Source: Alphaproteobacteria bacterium
GTDB lineage: Bacteria; Pseudomonadota; Alphaproteobacteria; UBA9219
Length of the DNA: 34,201 nt
Assembly: GCA_031291395.1 (NCBI GenBank)
Contig: JARLJD010000013.1
Span: 1-34,201 of the forward strand
Direction: 5' to 3'
Positions 8,169 through 16,609 of the stretch are shown here, one piece after another; within the stretch, counting starts at the first letter, position 1; each line of letters opens with the position of its first letter. The notes beneath the pieces are model-generated. The model ran no database searches. It had not been told where the DNA came from and saw only the letters and a list, made by a program, of their open reading frames with translations. Made by a program: the position numbers and the translations under genes.

Positions 8169-9256
8169 CCCTCCTCCATATGCAGCAAGGCGGCGTTGCC
8201 CAAAGCCAGCGCGACCATCGGGATCGCCCACGCCGCAAGGGCGACAGGCAAGGTTTGATTGACGCCCAGCGCGTTCACGACATTATTCAGCGTATAAATA
8301 AAGCTGCCCAGCAAAACCCCCGCGACGATCATCGCCGTGACCCTCCCTCGCCGGTTCATGCGCAAGGCGAAAGAGGCCGCGAAAAAGACCATGGAACACA
8401 GCAAGAAAGGCTGCGACAACAGGCTCTGGAACGCCAGTTGATGGCGCGTTTGCGGCAAGCCGATCGTCTTGAGCGCACGGATAAAGCGCGGCAACTCCCA
8501 AAAGGAAATGGTGTTGGGCGCTGCCATGCTTTCCTGAATTTTTCCAAGCGTAAGGGACGTCGGCAAGCGCCAGTCGTCGACATGCTCCGCCGGTTTCTGA
8601 TCCATATTGACCCACGCGTTCGGGACATCCCACGCGCCTTTTTGCAGCACGGCTTGCGGCGCGTCGACGCGCCCCAGATAATTGCCGTCATTGTCATAGA
8701 TAAAGGCCATCAGCGGCGTTAACGTCAAAGGATCCATTTCAACGTGATCGGCATGCAGCAAATAATGTTTCTGCCCGTCGCCTTGACGCAGCCACAAGCC
8801 CGCGCCGGTTAGCTCCAGCGTCGGCACGCGGTCGAGATAATGCAGCTCAAGCGCCTTGTAACGGGCGTTCATGACCGCGCCGATGGGATTGATGATCGCG
8901 ATATTCAGTCCGGCGAAAATCAGCGTGACGATCAAGGCCGGACGCATGAATTGCCACGCCGAAATGCCGACCGAGCGGGCGACGACCAGTTCCTGACTGC
9001 GCGTCAGCCGCCAGAAGGTGAACAGGCCGGAGAATAGAACGACAAAGGGCAAAATACGCTCAATCGTTTCCGGCAATTTATAGACGCCCATTTCCAGAAT
9101 AAGGTCGAAGCCGACATCCGCATGCCCGCTGGCTCTGCGCATCAGCTCGGCGATCTCGAACAAAAACACGATGCCGGACAGGGCGCTTAGAAACACTGCG
9201 AACCATAGCAAATATTGCCGCCCGAAATAGCGTTGCAGAACCCAGCGCTCCATCAT
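8165..9256 (-). CDS. lptG: LPS export ABC transporter permease LptG
   Basis: LptG pairs with LptF in the inner-membrane LptB2FG transporter that pulls LPS out of the membrane toward the Lpt bridge. The 363-residue protein starts MMERWVLQRYFGRQYL. It has a first helix with FEIAELMRR, two further amino-terminal helices, a large periplasmic beta-jellyroll (about residues 130-260) and three carboxy-terminal helices. The frame is open well upstream of 9256, but that part lies inside lptF and looks nothing like the family. The ATG at 9256 overlaps the lptF stop by four bases (ATGA), so I chose it; the next codon is also ATG. It ends overlapping the phosphoesterase start. Confidence 0.9.
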   Translation of the reverse strand: MMERWVLQRYFGRQYLLWFAVFLSALSGIVFLFEIAELMRRASGHADVGFDLILEMGVYKLPETIERILPFVVLFSGLFTFWRLTRSQELVVARSVGISAWQFMRPALIVTLIFAGLNIAIINPIGAVMNARYKALELHYLDRVPTLELTGAGLWLRQGDGQKHYLLHADHVEMDPLTLTPLMAFIYDNDGNYLGRVDAPQAVLQKGAWDVPNAWVNMDQKPAEHVDDWRLPTSLTLGKIQESMAAPNTISFWELPRFIRALKTIGLPQTRHQLAFQSLLSQPFLLCSMVFFAASFALRMNRRGRVTAMIVAGVLLGSFIYTLNNVVNALGVNQTLPVALAAWAIPMVALALGNAALLHMEEG

Positions 9257-10371
9257 GACGTCGCCTCGCGCAACGGACGCGGGGAAAGAAAATCGCCGCT
9301 CATCAGCGCAAAGCCGATCGGCGCGGGCAGTAAAGCCACGACGTAAAGGGCAAAAACCATATGACCGTCGCGCGCGACAAGGCCGCTCAACGTCATAAAA
9401 GCCGCTTGCGTCACAATAATCGCCACAGCGCAAGCCAGAATCCTTCCGCCCATCCCGCGCCGGTTAAAGGCTCCGGCAAGGATCGAGGCCAGAGCGACAA
9501 GGGCGTAGGAGAAGGACAAAAGCGGCGTGGCGAGGCGGGTATGAAGCTCAGCCATAAAATGCGACTTCGGCCCGCGCGCGCGCAGCATCTCTGGCGTCGG
9601 ATGCAGCAATCCGGCGATTGTCTGTTCGCGCAAATCGGGCAGGCGTCCAGTCGGCGTGTTACGCAAGGCGTCAAGATCCAGTACATACTGATCGAAGGAC
9701 AGTTCGGACAATTTGCCGGTTGCGCGATCGAATTCCTGCCTCCGGCCGTTGAAAATGATCATATGCGTCTGGCCACCGGTCGTGACCACCTGACCGGTGG
9801 CTGCCATTGTCGTGATCGCCAGATCCGGCTGCCGCACATCGTGGATCAAGATGCCTTGCAACGAACCATTCGCGCCACGCTTGTTGGCATAAAAAGTCAG
9901 GCCATCGGAAAGGTCGTTAAAACTGCCCGGGTGCGATAGAAACACGGCGTAATTGTCGCGCATTTTGTATTGCAGGGAAACCAGATTGCGGTTGGCAGCC
10001 GGTGTGATCCACAAAGTCAGGGCGGCGCAAGAAATGGCGGCTACGGCCGACAAAATTAAAGCTGGTTCGATCAACCGCCAAGGCCCAAGCCCTGCCGAAC
10101 GCATCACGACCAACTCGCTGTCCGTCGCCAGCTTGTTATAAACGAAAACCACGGCGGTGCCGAGGCCAAGCGGCATAATCAACGGCAAAAAGGTCAGGGC
10201 AGAAAGCCCCAAAAGTTGAAAGAAAATCAGCATCGTCGCCGAATTCTCGATCACCAGAGACAAAAGGCGAAACGACTGCGTAAACAAAACCACAAAGGTC
10301 ACAGCCCCCGCCGCGAAAGCAAAAGCCGTCGCCAACTGGCGCAGAAGATAAAGCGTAAGGATGCGGTTCAT
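9253..10371 (-). CDS. lptF: LPS export ABC transporter permease LptF
   Basis: The protein has 372 residues, typical for LptF. It has an amino-terminal coupling helix (NRILTLYLLRQLA), membrane helices at about 12-34, 50-75 and 100-122, a periplasmic domain of about 150 residues, then HTRLATPLLSFSYALVALA and two more helices. ELVVMRSAGL (about 84-93) is the conserved coupling-helix motif of LptF/LptG permeases. It is the first gene of the lptF-lptG-phosphoesterase operon. The ATPase lptB is not in this window, as is usual. The 194 bases upstream (10372-10565) separate it from a divergent amidase gene; I see no convincing promoter there. Confidence 0.92.
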   Translation of the reverse strand: MNRILTLYLLRQLATAFAFAAGAVTFVVLFTQSFRLLSLVIENSATMLIFFQLLGLSALTFLPLIMPLGLGTAVVFVYNKLATDSELVVMRSAGLGPWRLIEPALILSAVAAISCAALTLWITPAANRNLVSLQYKMRDNYAVFLSHPGSFNDLSDGLTFYANKRGANGSLQGILIHDVRQPDLAITTMAATGQVVTTGGQTHMIIFNGRRQEFDRATGKLSELSFDQYVLDLDALRNTPTGRLPDLREQTIAGLLHPTPEMLRARGPKSHFMAELHTRLATPLLSFSYALVALASILAGAFNRRGMGGRILACAVAIIVTQAAFMTLSGLVARDGHMVFALYVVALLPAPIGFALMSGDFLSPRPLREATS

Positions 10372-10565
10372 GTCAAAAACGTTAGCAATGACTGGACAAT
10401 TCCTCTAGCCGGTTTAGGGTGAAAAGGCAAATGGGGGAGATTCAGCGAAATTCGCTCAACCACGCCAAAGTTCATTATACCCGCGAGAATTGGCGTGATG
10501 GGCTGGTTGTTGAAAAATGCCCATAAAATCTTCACCGTCGACGCATTTACCGGCACTAAGACCGC

Positions 10566-11264
10566 ATGAAATTCTCGCCTTCGCCCAATTTCGACAACCG
10601 CGCCTTTGGCGTCGCGCTGGACTATATCGTTTTGCACTATACCGGCATGAACGACGCCGCGAGCGCGCAAGCGCGTTTGTGCGATCCGGCGGCGCGAGTC
10701 AGTGCGCATTATCTTATCGAAGAAAACGGCGACCTGACGCAATTAGTCGATGAAACGCGCCGCGCATGGCATGCGGGGCAAAGCTTCTGGCGCGGCGCCA
10801 CCGATCTGAACAGCGCGTCGATCGGCATCGAACTTATCAACCCCGGCCACGAATTCGGCTATCGCCCTTTTCCCGAACCGCAATTAGAGGCGCTGAAAAA
10901 ACTTTTGCGCGAGATCATCGCGCGTCATCACATGAATCCGGCGACCGCGCTTCTGGCGCACAGCGACATCGCGCCGACGCGCAAACAGGATCCGGGGGAA
11001 TTATTTCCATGGCAGGATCTGGCGCAGGAAGGGTTTGGTTTGTGGCCAGCCCCCCTCCCTTCAGACTATGCGCCCGCCGATGCGCAGGAAATAGACGCTT
11101 TGCTTGCCTTCATCGGCTACGATACGACCTCGCCGCAAGATTCCCTGCGCGCCTTCCAACGCCGCTATCGCCCCAAGAATCTGGCCGGCATATCCGACAA
11201 TGAAACCACAGCGATCCTGCGCGCGCTTAAGCGATTTATCGTCACAAATTGCGCTTTTTCGTAG
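10566..11264 (+). CDS. amiD: N-acetylmuramoyl-L-alanine amidase, AmiD-like (Amidase_2)
   Basis: This family cuts the bond between N-acetylmuramic acid and the stem peptide in murein or its fragments. The 232-residue protein has the zinc ligands His24 (IVLHYT), His132 (LLAHSDIAP) and Asp142, with Glu89 (IGIEL) and Lys140 (TRKQDPG) as likely catalytic residues. The last 70 residues resemble a peptidoglycan-binding helical domain (AFQRRY...). I see no signal peptide or lipobox, unlike E. coli AmiD, so it may act in the cytoplasm on recycled fragments, as AmpD does. No clear ribosome binding site precedes the ATG. Its last codons (Ala-Phe-Ser-stop) run into the REP element, which supplies the stop. 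Confidence 0.88.
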   Translation: MKFSPSPNFDNRAFGVALDYIVLHYTGMNDAASAQARLCDPAARVSAHYLIEENGDLTQLVDETRRAWHAGQSFWRGATDLNSASIGIELINPGHEFGYRPFPEPQLEALKKLLREIIARHHMNPATALLAHSDIAPTRKQDPGELFPWQDLAQEGFGLWPAPLPSDYAPADAQEIDALLAFIGYDTTSPQDSLRAFQRRYRPKNLAGISDNETTAILRALKRFIVTNCAFS

Positions 11265-11332
11265 GAGCGGCTTCCAGCCGCGACCCATTTTTTAACGGCA
11301 AAAAGCCGCGGCTGGAAGCCGCTCCTACGAAA
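11257..11332. repeat. REP-like inverted repeat (GTAGGAGCGGCTTCC family), copy 1
   Basis: Two perfect 26-base arms (11257-11282 and 11307-11332) face each other across a 24-base spacer. The core GTAGGAGCGGCTTCCAGCCG resembles REP elements known from Pseudomonas and Xanthomonas. A second copy lies at 32894-32973. It sits between the convergent amidase and dnaJ-like genes and could terminate both. The TAG inside the left arm is the stop codon of the amidase. Confidence 0.9.
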
Positions 11333-11342
11333 GCTTAAAGTA

Positions 11343-12266
11343 TTACCCGAACCCCGCTTTCTTGCGCGGGTCGTAGGCGTTTTTCTTCGCCCATTTCTCG
11401 ATCCAATCGGTCAAATCCTGCGGCACGGGGGCTGGTAAAACAATTTTCAATTTCACGAACATATCCCCGGCCCCAGTGCTGCCCCTTACGCCTTTGCCCT
11501 TAAGACGCAGCGTGGTTCCAGAATTGGCGCCCTTGGGGACTTTGACAGCGACGTGGCCGTCGAGGGTCGGAACCGTAACGTTTGCGCCCAGCACAGCTTC
11601 GGGAAGGCTGACGGGACATTCCAGATGAATGTCGCGTCCCTTGCGCGTGAAAAACGGATGCGGCTCGATATGGATTTCGACGATGGCATCGCCCGCGCCG
11701 CCGCCAAGCCCCGGCAAGCCTTGGCCTTTGAGCCGCAATTTGTGGCCTTCCTCGACGCCGGGCGGGATCGTGATATCCAGCGTCTTGTCGTTGTTCAACG
11801 TCACGCGTTTCTTGCCGCCCAGACAGGCTTCGACAAAGGAAACGCCGATCGTATAAGTCACGTCGCTGCCGCGCGCGCCTGTTGCGCCGCCTGCGCCAAA
11901 GCCGCGCCGCGCGCGGCCGCCGCCCATAAATTCGGCGAAAATATCCTCCATGCCGCCAAAGGCGGAAAACGGGTCCGCGCCGCCCGCGCCGTGTCCGGCG
12001 TGGCGATAGGCTCTTTCATATCCGCCGCCGCCAAAGCCGCGCTCTTGGCCCTGCGCGTCGATCTCGCCCTTATCGAAGCGCGCGCGTTTGTCCGCGTCCG
12101 AGAGCAGATCGTAAGCCGCCGTCACTTCCTTGAACTTCTGTTCGATATCCTTGCGCCCGGGATTGACGTCGGGATGCAGTTTTTTCGCAAGCTTGCGGTA
12201 AGCGCTTTTAATCTCGCTTGCGCTGGAGGTTTTGGAAACACCGAGGATTTGATAGGGATCGGGCAT
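11343..12266 (-). CDS. CbpA-like DnaJ co-chaperone without zinc finger
   Basis: The 307-residue protein has a J domain (about 1-70) with HPD at 31-33, the motif that stimulates DnaK ATPase. A Gly/Phe-rich linker (about 75-130) and two carboxy-terminal substrate-binding beta domains (SDVTYTIGVSFVEA, then DIHLECPVSLPEAVLGA) follow. The four CxxCxGxG zinc repeats of true DnaJ are absent, so it belongs to the CbpA/DjlA-unrelated class II group. It should deliver unfolded proteins to DnaK. It ends close to the REP element, convergent with the amidase. A ribosome binding site is weak, but the J domain begins right at this ATG. Confidence 0.92.
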   Translation of the reverse strand: MPDPYQILGVSKTSSASEIKSAYRKLAKKLHPDVNPGRKDIEQKFKEVTAAYDLLSDADKRARFDKGEIDAQGQERGFGGGGYERAYRHAGHGAGGADPFSAFGGMEDIFAEFMGGGRARRGFGAGGATGARGSDVTYTIGVSFVEACLGGKKRVTLNNDKTLDITIPPGVEEGHKLRLKGQGLPGLGGGAGDAIVEIHIEPHPFFTRKGRDIHLECPVSLPEAVLGANVTVPTLDGHVAVKVPKGANSGTTLRLKGKGVRGSTGAGDMFVKLKIVLPAPVPQDLTDWIEKWAKKNAYDPRKKAGFG

Positions 12267-12313
12267 GAGAAAATTGGGGATTAAGGGCTGGAGACGATCT
12301 TGATCCTACCAAG

Positions 12314-12760
12314 TTACGGCGCGATCTTCCAGCTCCCATCCGGCTGCTGGCAGGCTTTGGCATAGCCCTGTTTTCGTTGGCCGCGGATCGCGACCGTTTG
12401 CCGGAATTCGCGGCAATACGCGCCATTGTCGGCATATCCGTCCGAAACCGCGACGATCGTGCCAGAATGGCCGCTGTCGGGATTGTTCCATGTCACCATC
12501 TGGCCGACAGGCGCATAGCAGGCGCGGCTTTCGGCATGCTGGTTATGCCGCCTGTCTGCCTCGGTCATTCTGGCGGCGACATCATCTCTGGCCCATGCGG
12601 CCAGCAGAATGCCACCGCCGGTCGGTGCCGGTTGCTCTTTGTTTTGATTCGGCTGGCTGTCGATCATACTTTCCGTTTGATCAACGCCCACGGAATCGGT
12701 CTGGCAAGCCGCCAGAAGCATCGACGCGAGAAGCAACAAGGGAACGGATGTGCGAGACAT
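12314..12760 (-). CDS. Small surface lipoprotein, 17-kDa antigen / RT0821-like C-terminus
   Basis: The 148-residue protein begins with a lipoprotein signal ending in LLAAC, with Cys19 as the lipidated residue. A disordered Gln/Asn-rich stretch (about 25-45) follows. The last 35 residues (YCREFRQTVAIRGQ, then AKACQQPDGSWKI) match the end of rickettsial 17-kDa-antigen and RT0821/Lpp0805-type surface proteins. Its function is unknown; an outer-membrane location is inferred. AAAGG before the ATG is a fair ribosome binding site. It is divergent from the metal exporter. Confidence 0.8.
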   Translation of the reverse strand: MSRTSVPLLLLASMLLAACQTDSVGVDQTESMIDSQPNQNKEQPAPTGGGILLAAWARDDVAARMTEADRRHNQHAESRACYAPVGQMVTWNNPDSGHSGTIVAVSDGYADNGAYCREFRQTVAIRGQRKQGYAKACQQPDGSWKIAP

Positions 12761-12848
12761 AATCAGCCTTTGAAAAACTTTTACTGCGCAAAAATACTCT
12801 AAAGGGTAAGATCAATGCAACGGGGTTAAAAATTCTCCGGCTCTGACA

Positions 12849-13784
12849 ATGATCGACAAAACCGACATTCTTGCCATAGACAACAGTAGGCTGCGCCGTT
12901 TGGCGACTTGCGCCAGCATCAGTGTGGCGGCGGTTTTGATCGCGGCCAAGCTGATCGCGTGGCGGATGACGGATTCGGTCGCTTTGCTGACGTCGCTGTT
13001 CGATTCGACGTTCGATCTGTTTGCCTCTCTTATCACCGCTTATGGCGTCGCCCGCGCGTTGCGGCCTCCTGATCGCGGGCACCGGTTCGGCCATGGCAAG
13101 GCCGAGCCTTTGGCGGCCTTGGTGCAAGCGGTTTTCATCATCGGCTCGTCCGTCCTTCTGGTCTATGAAGCCGCCAGCCGCCTGTATCATCCGCGCGCCA
13201 TCGCGCATGAAGGAATTGGCTACGGCGTCATGGCGCTGGCACTGGCGCTGACTTTCGCGCTAGTAAGGTTTCAGGACCATGTCGCCAGCAAAACCGGATC
13301 GGTGGCGATCCGCGCGGACCGTTTGCACTATGTCGGCGACCTTGCCGTCAATCTTGCGGTTATGGCCGCCTTTGCTTTGCAGCAGCTTACAGAGATGGTC
13401 TTCTTTGATTCACTTTTTGCCTTCGGCATCGCGCTGGGGCTTATGGTATCGGCTGTTCATATTTTAAGACAGGCGCTGTTGGCGCTGACAGACGCCGAGC
13501 TGCCGGAGCGCGAGCGTGAGAAAATTCGTGCCGTCGTGCTTTGCCAACCCGGCGTGCGCGGCGTCCACGACATGCGCACGCGATCTGACAGCGACCGCGT
13601 CTTTATCGAACTTCACGTCGAAATGGACGGCCACATGACGTTGCGCGACGCGCATGAGCTGACGGAGAAAATCAGCGCCGCCCTGCTTGCCGTAATCCCC
13701 AACGCCGACATTCTGGTTCACCAAGACCCCGTCGGCATAGAAGAATTCCGGCTTGACGCGCAGATTGAGAAGGAGGGGACGTAG
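12849..13784 (+). CDS. Cation diffusion facilitator (FieF-like divalent metal exporter)
   Basis: CDF proteins export Zn2+, Fe2+, Mn2+ or Cd2+ in exchange for protons. The 311-residue protein has six hydrophobic segments. The transport-site residues are Asp52 and Asp56 (FDSTFD) and His160 and Asp164 (LHYVGD), the Asp-Asp/His-Asp set of E. coli FieF. HRFGHGKAEPLAAL (about 78-91) is the family signature. The cytoplasmic carboxy-terminal domain (about 215-311) has the usual ferredoxin-like pattern with ELHVEMDG. Which metal is carried cannot be told from sequence alone. No ribosome binding site is evident before the ATG. Convergent with ctpA. Confidence 0.92.
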   Translation: MIDKTDILAIDNSRLRRLATCASISVAAVLIAAKLIAWRMTDSVALLTSLFDSTFDLFASLITAYGVARALRPPDRGHRFGHGKAEPLAALVQAVFIIGSSVLLVYEAASRLYHPRAIAHEGIGYGVMALALALTFALVRFQDHVASKTGSVAIRADRLHYVGDLAVNLAVMAAFALQQLTEMVFFDSLFAFGIALGLMVSAVHILRQALLALTDAELPEREREKIRAVVLCQPGVRGVHDMRTRSDSDRVFIELHVEMDGHMTLRDAHELTEKISAALLAVIPNADILVHQDPVGIEEFRLDAQIEKEGT

Positions 13785-13803
13785 GTTCCCCTCCTATTCG
13801 GCG

Positions 13804-15225
13804 TCACTTCTTTGTTTCTGCCGCATACAGATGGATCCCGCGGATCAGATCCAAAGCGCGGGCCAGCTGATAATCGAAGGGCGGTTCCGCTTTCTTGCCG
13901 TCTTTGCCCTTGCTCTTGGCTTTTTCCGAGTCCATTGGCGGCAAGCCGTCCTCGTCGCTGTCGTCGGAGGAAGAAGCCTTTTCGCTTGACTTATCCTTGC
14001 CTTCCTTGGCGTCTTCGTTTTGCAAAGCGCCCTTAAGATCGGCTTCGTGCACGCCGGGGCCGGTCGCGATTTTTTCCAGCTTGGCCTGCTGCACGATGAT
14101 GTCTGGCTCGATACCCAAAGCCTGTATCGACCGGCCCGATGGCGTATAGTAACGCGCCGTGGTCAAACGCATCGCGCCGCCGCCGGAAACCGGGATAATG
14201 GTCTGAACTGAACCTTTGCCGAAGCTCTTGGTTCCGACCAAAATCGCGCGCTTGTGATCTTGCAAGGCGCCCGCGACAATTTCCGACGCCGAAGCCGAGC
14301 CGCCGTTAATCAGCACCACCATAGGCTTGCCGTGCGTCCTGTCACCCCCTTTGGCGGACATGACCTGATCGTCTTCCTTGTGGCGACCGCGCGTGGCCAC
14401 GACTTCCTTGCCCTCGTCAAGGAACGTGCCGGAAACCGAAACCGCCTCGTCCAGCAAACCGCCCGGATTGTTGCGCAGATCGAGGACATAGCCGATCAGC
14501 TTGGAACCCATTTTCTCGTCAATCTCGTCCATAGCCTTATCGAGACCGGTTTGCGTCTGCTCGTTAAACGCGGTGATGCGAATATAGGCAATGTCGTCTT
14601 TAGGCTCCCACTTGACCGATTGCACACGAATGACGGCTCGCGTCAACGTGACATCGAAAGGCCGACCCGAAAGACCGCCGCGGCGGATCGTCAAAACAAT
14701 TTTTGTGCCGGGCGTGCCGCGCATATGATCGACAGCCTGATCAAGCGTGTAATCAGTGACGGGCTTGGCATCGATATGAGTAATCAGATCGCCCGGCTGA
14801 ATGCCCGCCCTTGCGGCAGGCGTGTCGTCGATCGGCGAAACGACCTTGATAATGCTGTTTTCCATCGTCACTTCAATGCCCAGCCCCCCGAACTCGCCGC
14901 GGGTCTGGGTTTGCATGTCCTGAAACTGCTTCTTGTTCATATAGCTGGAATGCGGGTCAAGGGACGACAGCATGCCGTTCAGCGCGTTCTCAATCAGCTT
15001 GTCGTCGGTGACAGGATCGACATAATCGGCGCGCACGCGCTCCAACACGTCGGAAAAAAGCGTTAATTGCTTGAAAGTATCGTTCGAACTGCCGTCATCT
15101 TTAACAGCAGCCTGCGGCTCTGCCGCTGGCGTTGTAACGGGCGAGTTCTTGGCAAAAAGCGGCGACGAAGCCAGTGCAGCCAAAACAGTGAAGAGAGCCA
15201 GAACGCGAAGCAAGTTTTTGGACAT
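13804..15225 (-). CDS. ctpA: Carboxy-terminal processing protease (S41, CtpA)
   Basis: This periplasmic protease trims carboxy-terminal tails and commonly controls murein hydrolases. The 473-residue protein has a signal peptide (cleavage near LFAKN, residues 22-27), a PDZ domain (about 108-185, GLGIEVT) and the S41 core. GGSASASEI (308-316) holds the nucleophile, probably Ser312, and SFGKGSVQT holds Lys337. A highly charged, low-complexity stretch (about 395-445, rich in Lys, Glu, Asp and Ser) precedes the last 25 residues, longer than in many homologues. AGGA lies seven bases before the ATG. The divergent mltA nearby fits a role in peptidoglycan turnover, though no direct link is shown. Confidence 0.93.
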   Translation of the reverse strand: MSKNLLRVLALFTVLAALASSPLFAKNSPVTTPAAEPQAAVKDDGSSNDTFKQLTLFSDVLERVRADYVDPVTDDKLIENALNGMLSSLDPHSSYMNKKQFQDMQTQTRGEFGGLGIEVTMENSIIKVVSPIDDTPAARAGIQPGDLITHIDAKPVTDYTLDQAVDHMRGTPGTKIVLTIRRGGLSGRPFDVTLTRAVIRVQSVKWEPKDDIAYIRITAFNEQTQTGLDKAMDEIDEKMGSKLIGYVLDLRNNPGGLLDEAVSVSGTFLDEGKEVVATRGRHKEDDQVMSAKGGDRTHGKPMVVLINGGSASASEIVAGALQDHKRAILVGTKSFGKGSVQTIIPVSGGGAMRLTTARYYTPSGRSIQALGIEPDIIVQQAKLEKIATGPGVHEADLKGALQNEDAKEGKDKSSEKASSSDDSDEDGLPPMDSEKAKSKGKDGKKAEPPFDYQLARALDLIRGIHLYAAETKK

Positions 15226-15308
15226 TGGGGAATCCTGAAGAGCCGGAAAGTGAAGGCTTTCAGTTTAGGGATTGCGCGCGCGGAATACAAGAGATTATCA
15301 ACACGCTT

Positions 15309-15337
15309 TTGTAATTCCACGCCAAACCGCATATAAT
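15309..15337 (+). promoter_or_regulatory. Sigma-70-type promoter of mltA
   Basis: TTGTAA (15309-15314), 17 bases, then a perfect TATAAT (15332-15337). Transcription would begin about 16 bases before the mltA ATG, leaving room for the AAAAGG ribosome binding site. Confidence 0.65.
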
Positions 15338-15360
15338 CAACCATCCTTAAAAGGTTCCCC

Positions 15361-16458
15361 ATGCGTTTTGCCGTTTTTTCCCTTCTCCTTCTCGCTCTGG
15401 CTTCCTGCGCCTTGCCGCCGGAAAAGGTCGAACGTTTGACTCTAGCCCCTGTTTCTTTTGCCGATCTCTCCGGCTGGCAAAACGACTCTCTCGCTCCGGC
15501 TCTGGCCGCGTTCAGACGTTCCTGCGCCGCGCTTACCGTCAAAACGAAAGCACGGGAAGCCTGCGCGACGGCGGAAAAAACGGAAATGACGGATGATGCC
15601 GCGCGCGCTTATTTCGAAAACTGGTTTCAACCCTACGCAGTCGCGGGAACGGACGGCGTCGACGGCCTCTTCACTGGTTATTACATGCCGGAGTTAAACG
15701 GTTCCCTGACGCGCGGCGGCGCATTCCAAACTCCCCTTTACGAACGCCCCGCAGATATGATTACAGTCGATCTCGGCGCGTTTAAGTCCGATCTCAAAGG
15801 CCAGCGCATTGTCGGAAAAATTCAACAGCGCAAGCTTGTTCCCTATGACGACCGCGCCGAAATCACCAGCGGCTCGCTTGTTCGCCGCGCGCAAGTTCTG
15901 GCATGGACGGACGATCCCATCGGCGCATTCTTTCTGCAAATTCAAGGCTCCGGCCTTATCCGCCTGACAAACGGCAAGCTTTTGCCTGTCGGCTATGACG
16001 GAGCCAATGGCCGCGCCTATGTCGCGATAGGCCGCGCGTTGAAAGATCGCGGCGACCTGCCCTCGCCCGTAACGATGCCTGCCATTCGCGCATGGCTTGC
16101 CGCGCATCCGGACAAAGCGCAAGAGATCCTGAACCTCAATCCCTCCTATGTCTTTTTCCGCCGCCTTCCAAACGAAAACGCCGTGGGCGCGGAAAGCGTG
16201 GCGCTGACGCCCTTGCGCAGCCTCGCGGTCGATCCTCAGTATCTGCCGCTGGGCACACCTGTGTGGCTAGACACCACAGATGGACAGGGGGCGGTCTTGC
16301 AACGCCTGATGATCGCGCAAGACACCGGCGGCGCGATCAAAGGCCCCGTGCGCGGCGATGTCTATTGGGGCACCGGCGTTTCCGCCGCTGCGCAAGCTGG
16401 CGCGATGCAAAGCCGTGGGCGTTACTATGTTTTGCTGCCGAAAAAAACAAACCAATAA
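15361..16458 (+). CDS. mltA: Membrane-bound lytic murein transglycosylase A
   Basis: MltA cleaves the MurNAc-GlcNAc bond with formation of 1,6-anhydro ends. The 365-residue protein has a lipobox ending LASC (Cys16), so it is an outer-membrane or inner-membrane lipoprotein. FTGYYMPELNGS (about 102-113) begins the MltA domain. IQGSGLIRL and the carboxy-terminal 3D domain follow, with catalytic-site aspartates in AQDTGGAIKG and GDVYWG (about 320-338). AAAAGG precedes the ATG and a strong promoter lies just upstream. In many alphaproteobacteria mltA sits between a Tim44-like gene and an smr gene; here the Tim44-like gene is 12 kb away and one extra gene separates mltA from smr. Confidence 0.94.
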   Translation: MRFAVFSLLLLALASCALPPEKVERLTLAPVSFADLSGWQNDSLAPALAAFRRSCAALTVKTKAREACATAEKTEMTDDAARAYFENWFQPYAVAGTDGVDGLFTGYYMPELNGSLTRGGAFQTPLYERPADMITVDLGAFKSDLKGQRIVGKIQQRKLVPYDDRAEITSGSLVRRAQVLAWTDDPIGAFFLQIQGSGLIRLTNGKLLPVGYDGANGRAYVAIGRALKDRGDLPSPVTMPAIRAWLAAHPDKAQEILNLNPSYVFFRRLPNENAVGAESVALTPLRSLAVDPQYLPLGTPVWLDTTDGQGAVLQRLMIAQDTGGAIKGPVRGDVYWGTGVSAAAQAGAMQSRGRYYVLLPKKTNQ

Positions 16459-16533
16459 CTCGTTTGTCGGATTTACCCCATGGCTGTTCACTAAAAACAC
16501 TAGAAGAAGCTGTAGTCCTGCTGTAGTCCCGCG

Positions 16534-16562
16534 TTGACTCCGTTCTTTCACTGTTTGATAAC
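16534..16562 (+). promoter_or_regulatory. Promoter for the membrane-anchored gene at 16610
   Basis: TTGACT (16534-16539) and GATAAC (16557-16562) are 17 bases apart, with transcription expected near 16570. A tandem copy of CTGTAGTCC (two within 16510-16529) lies just upstream. The gene therefore probably has its own promoter rather than relying on mltA. Confidence 0.5.
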
Positions 16563-16609
16563 ATGCCGCAGGGTTTTGCAAAGTTGAATTGAGAGGAAAG
16601 AAACGCCTC

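Noticed and set aside
8169-8231. Upstream extension of the LpxH-like protein
   Set aside because: It lies inside lptG and adds 21 residues with no family match; the ATG at 8168 has the ribosome binding site and the ATGA overlap.
10368-10742. Minus-strand frame of 124 residues upstream of lptF
   Set aside because: It overlaps the amidase gene on the other strand and has a composition typical of an antisense shadow, with no ribosome binding site and no family features.
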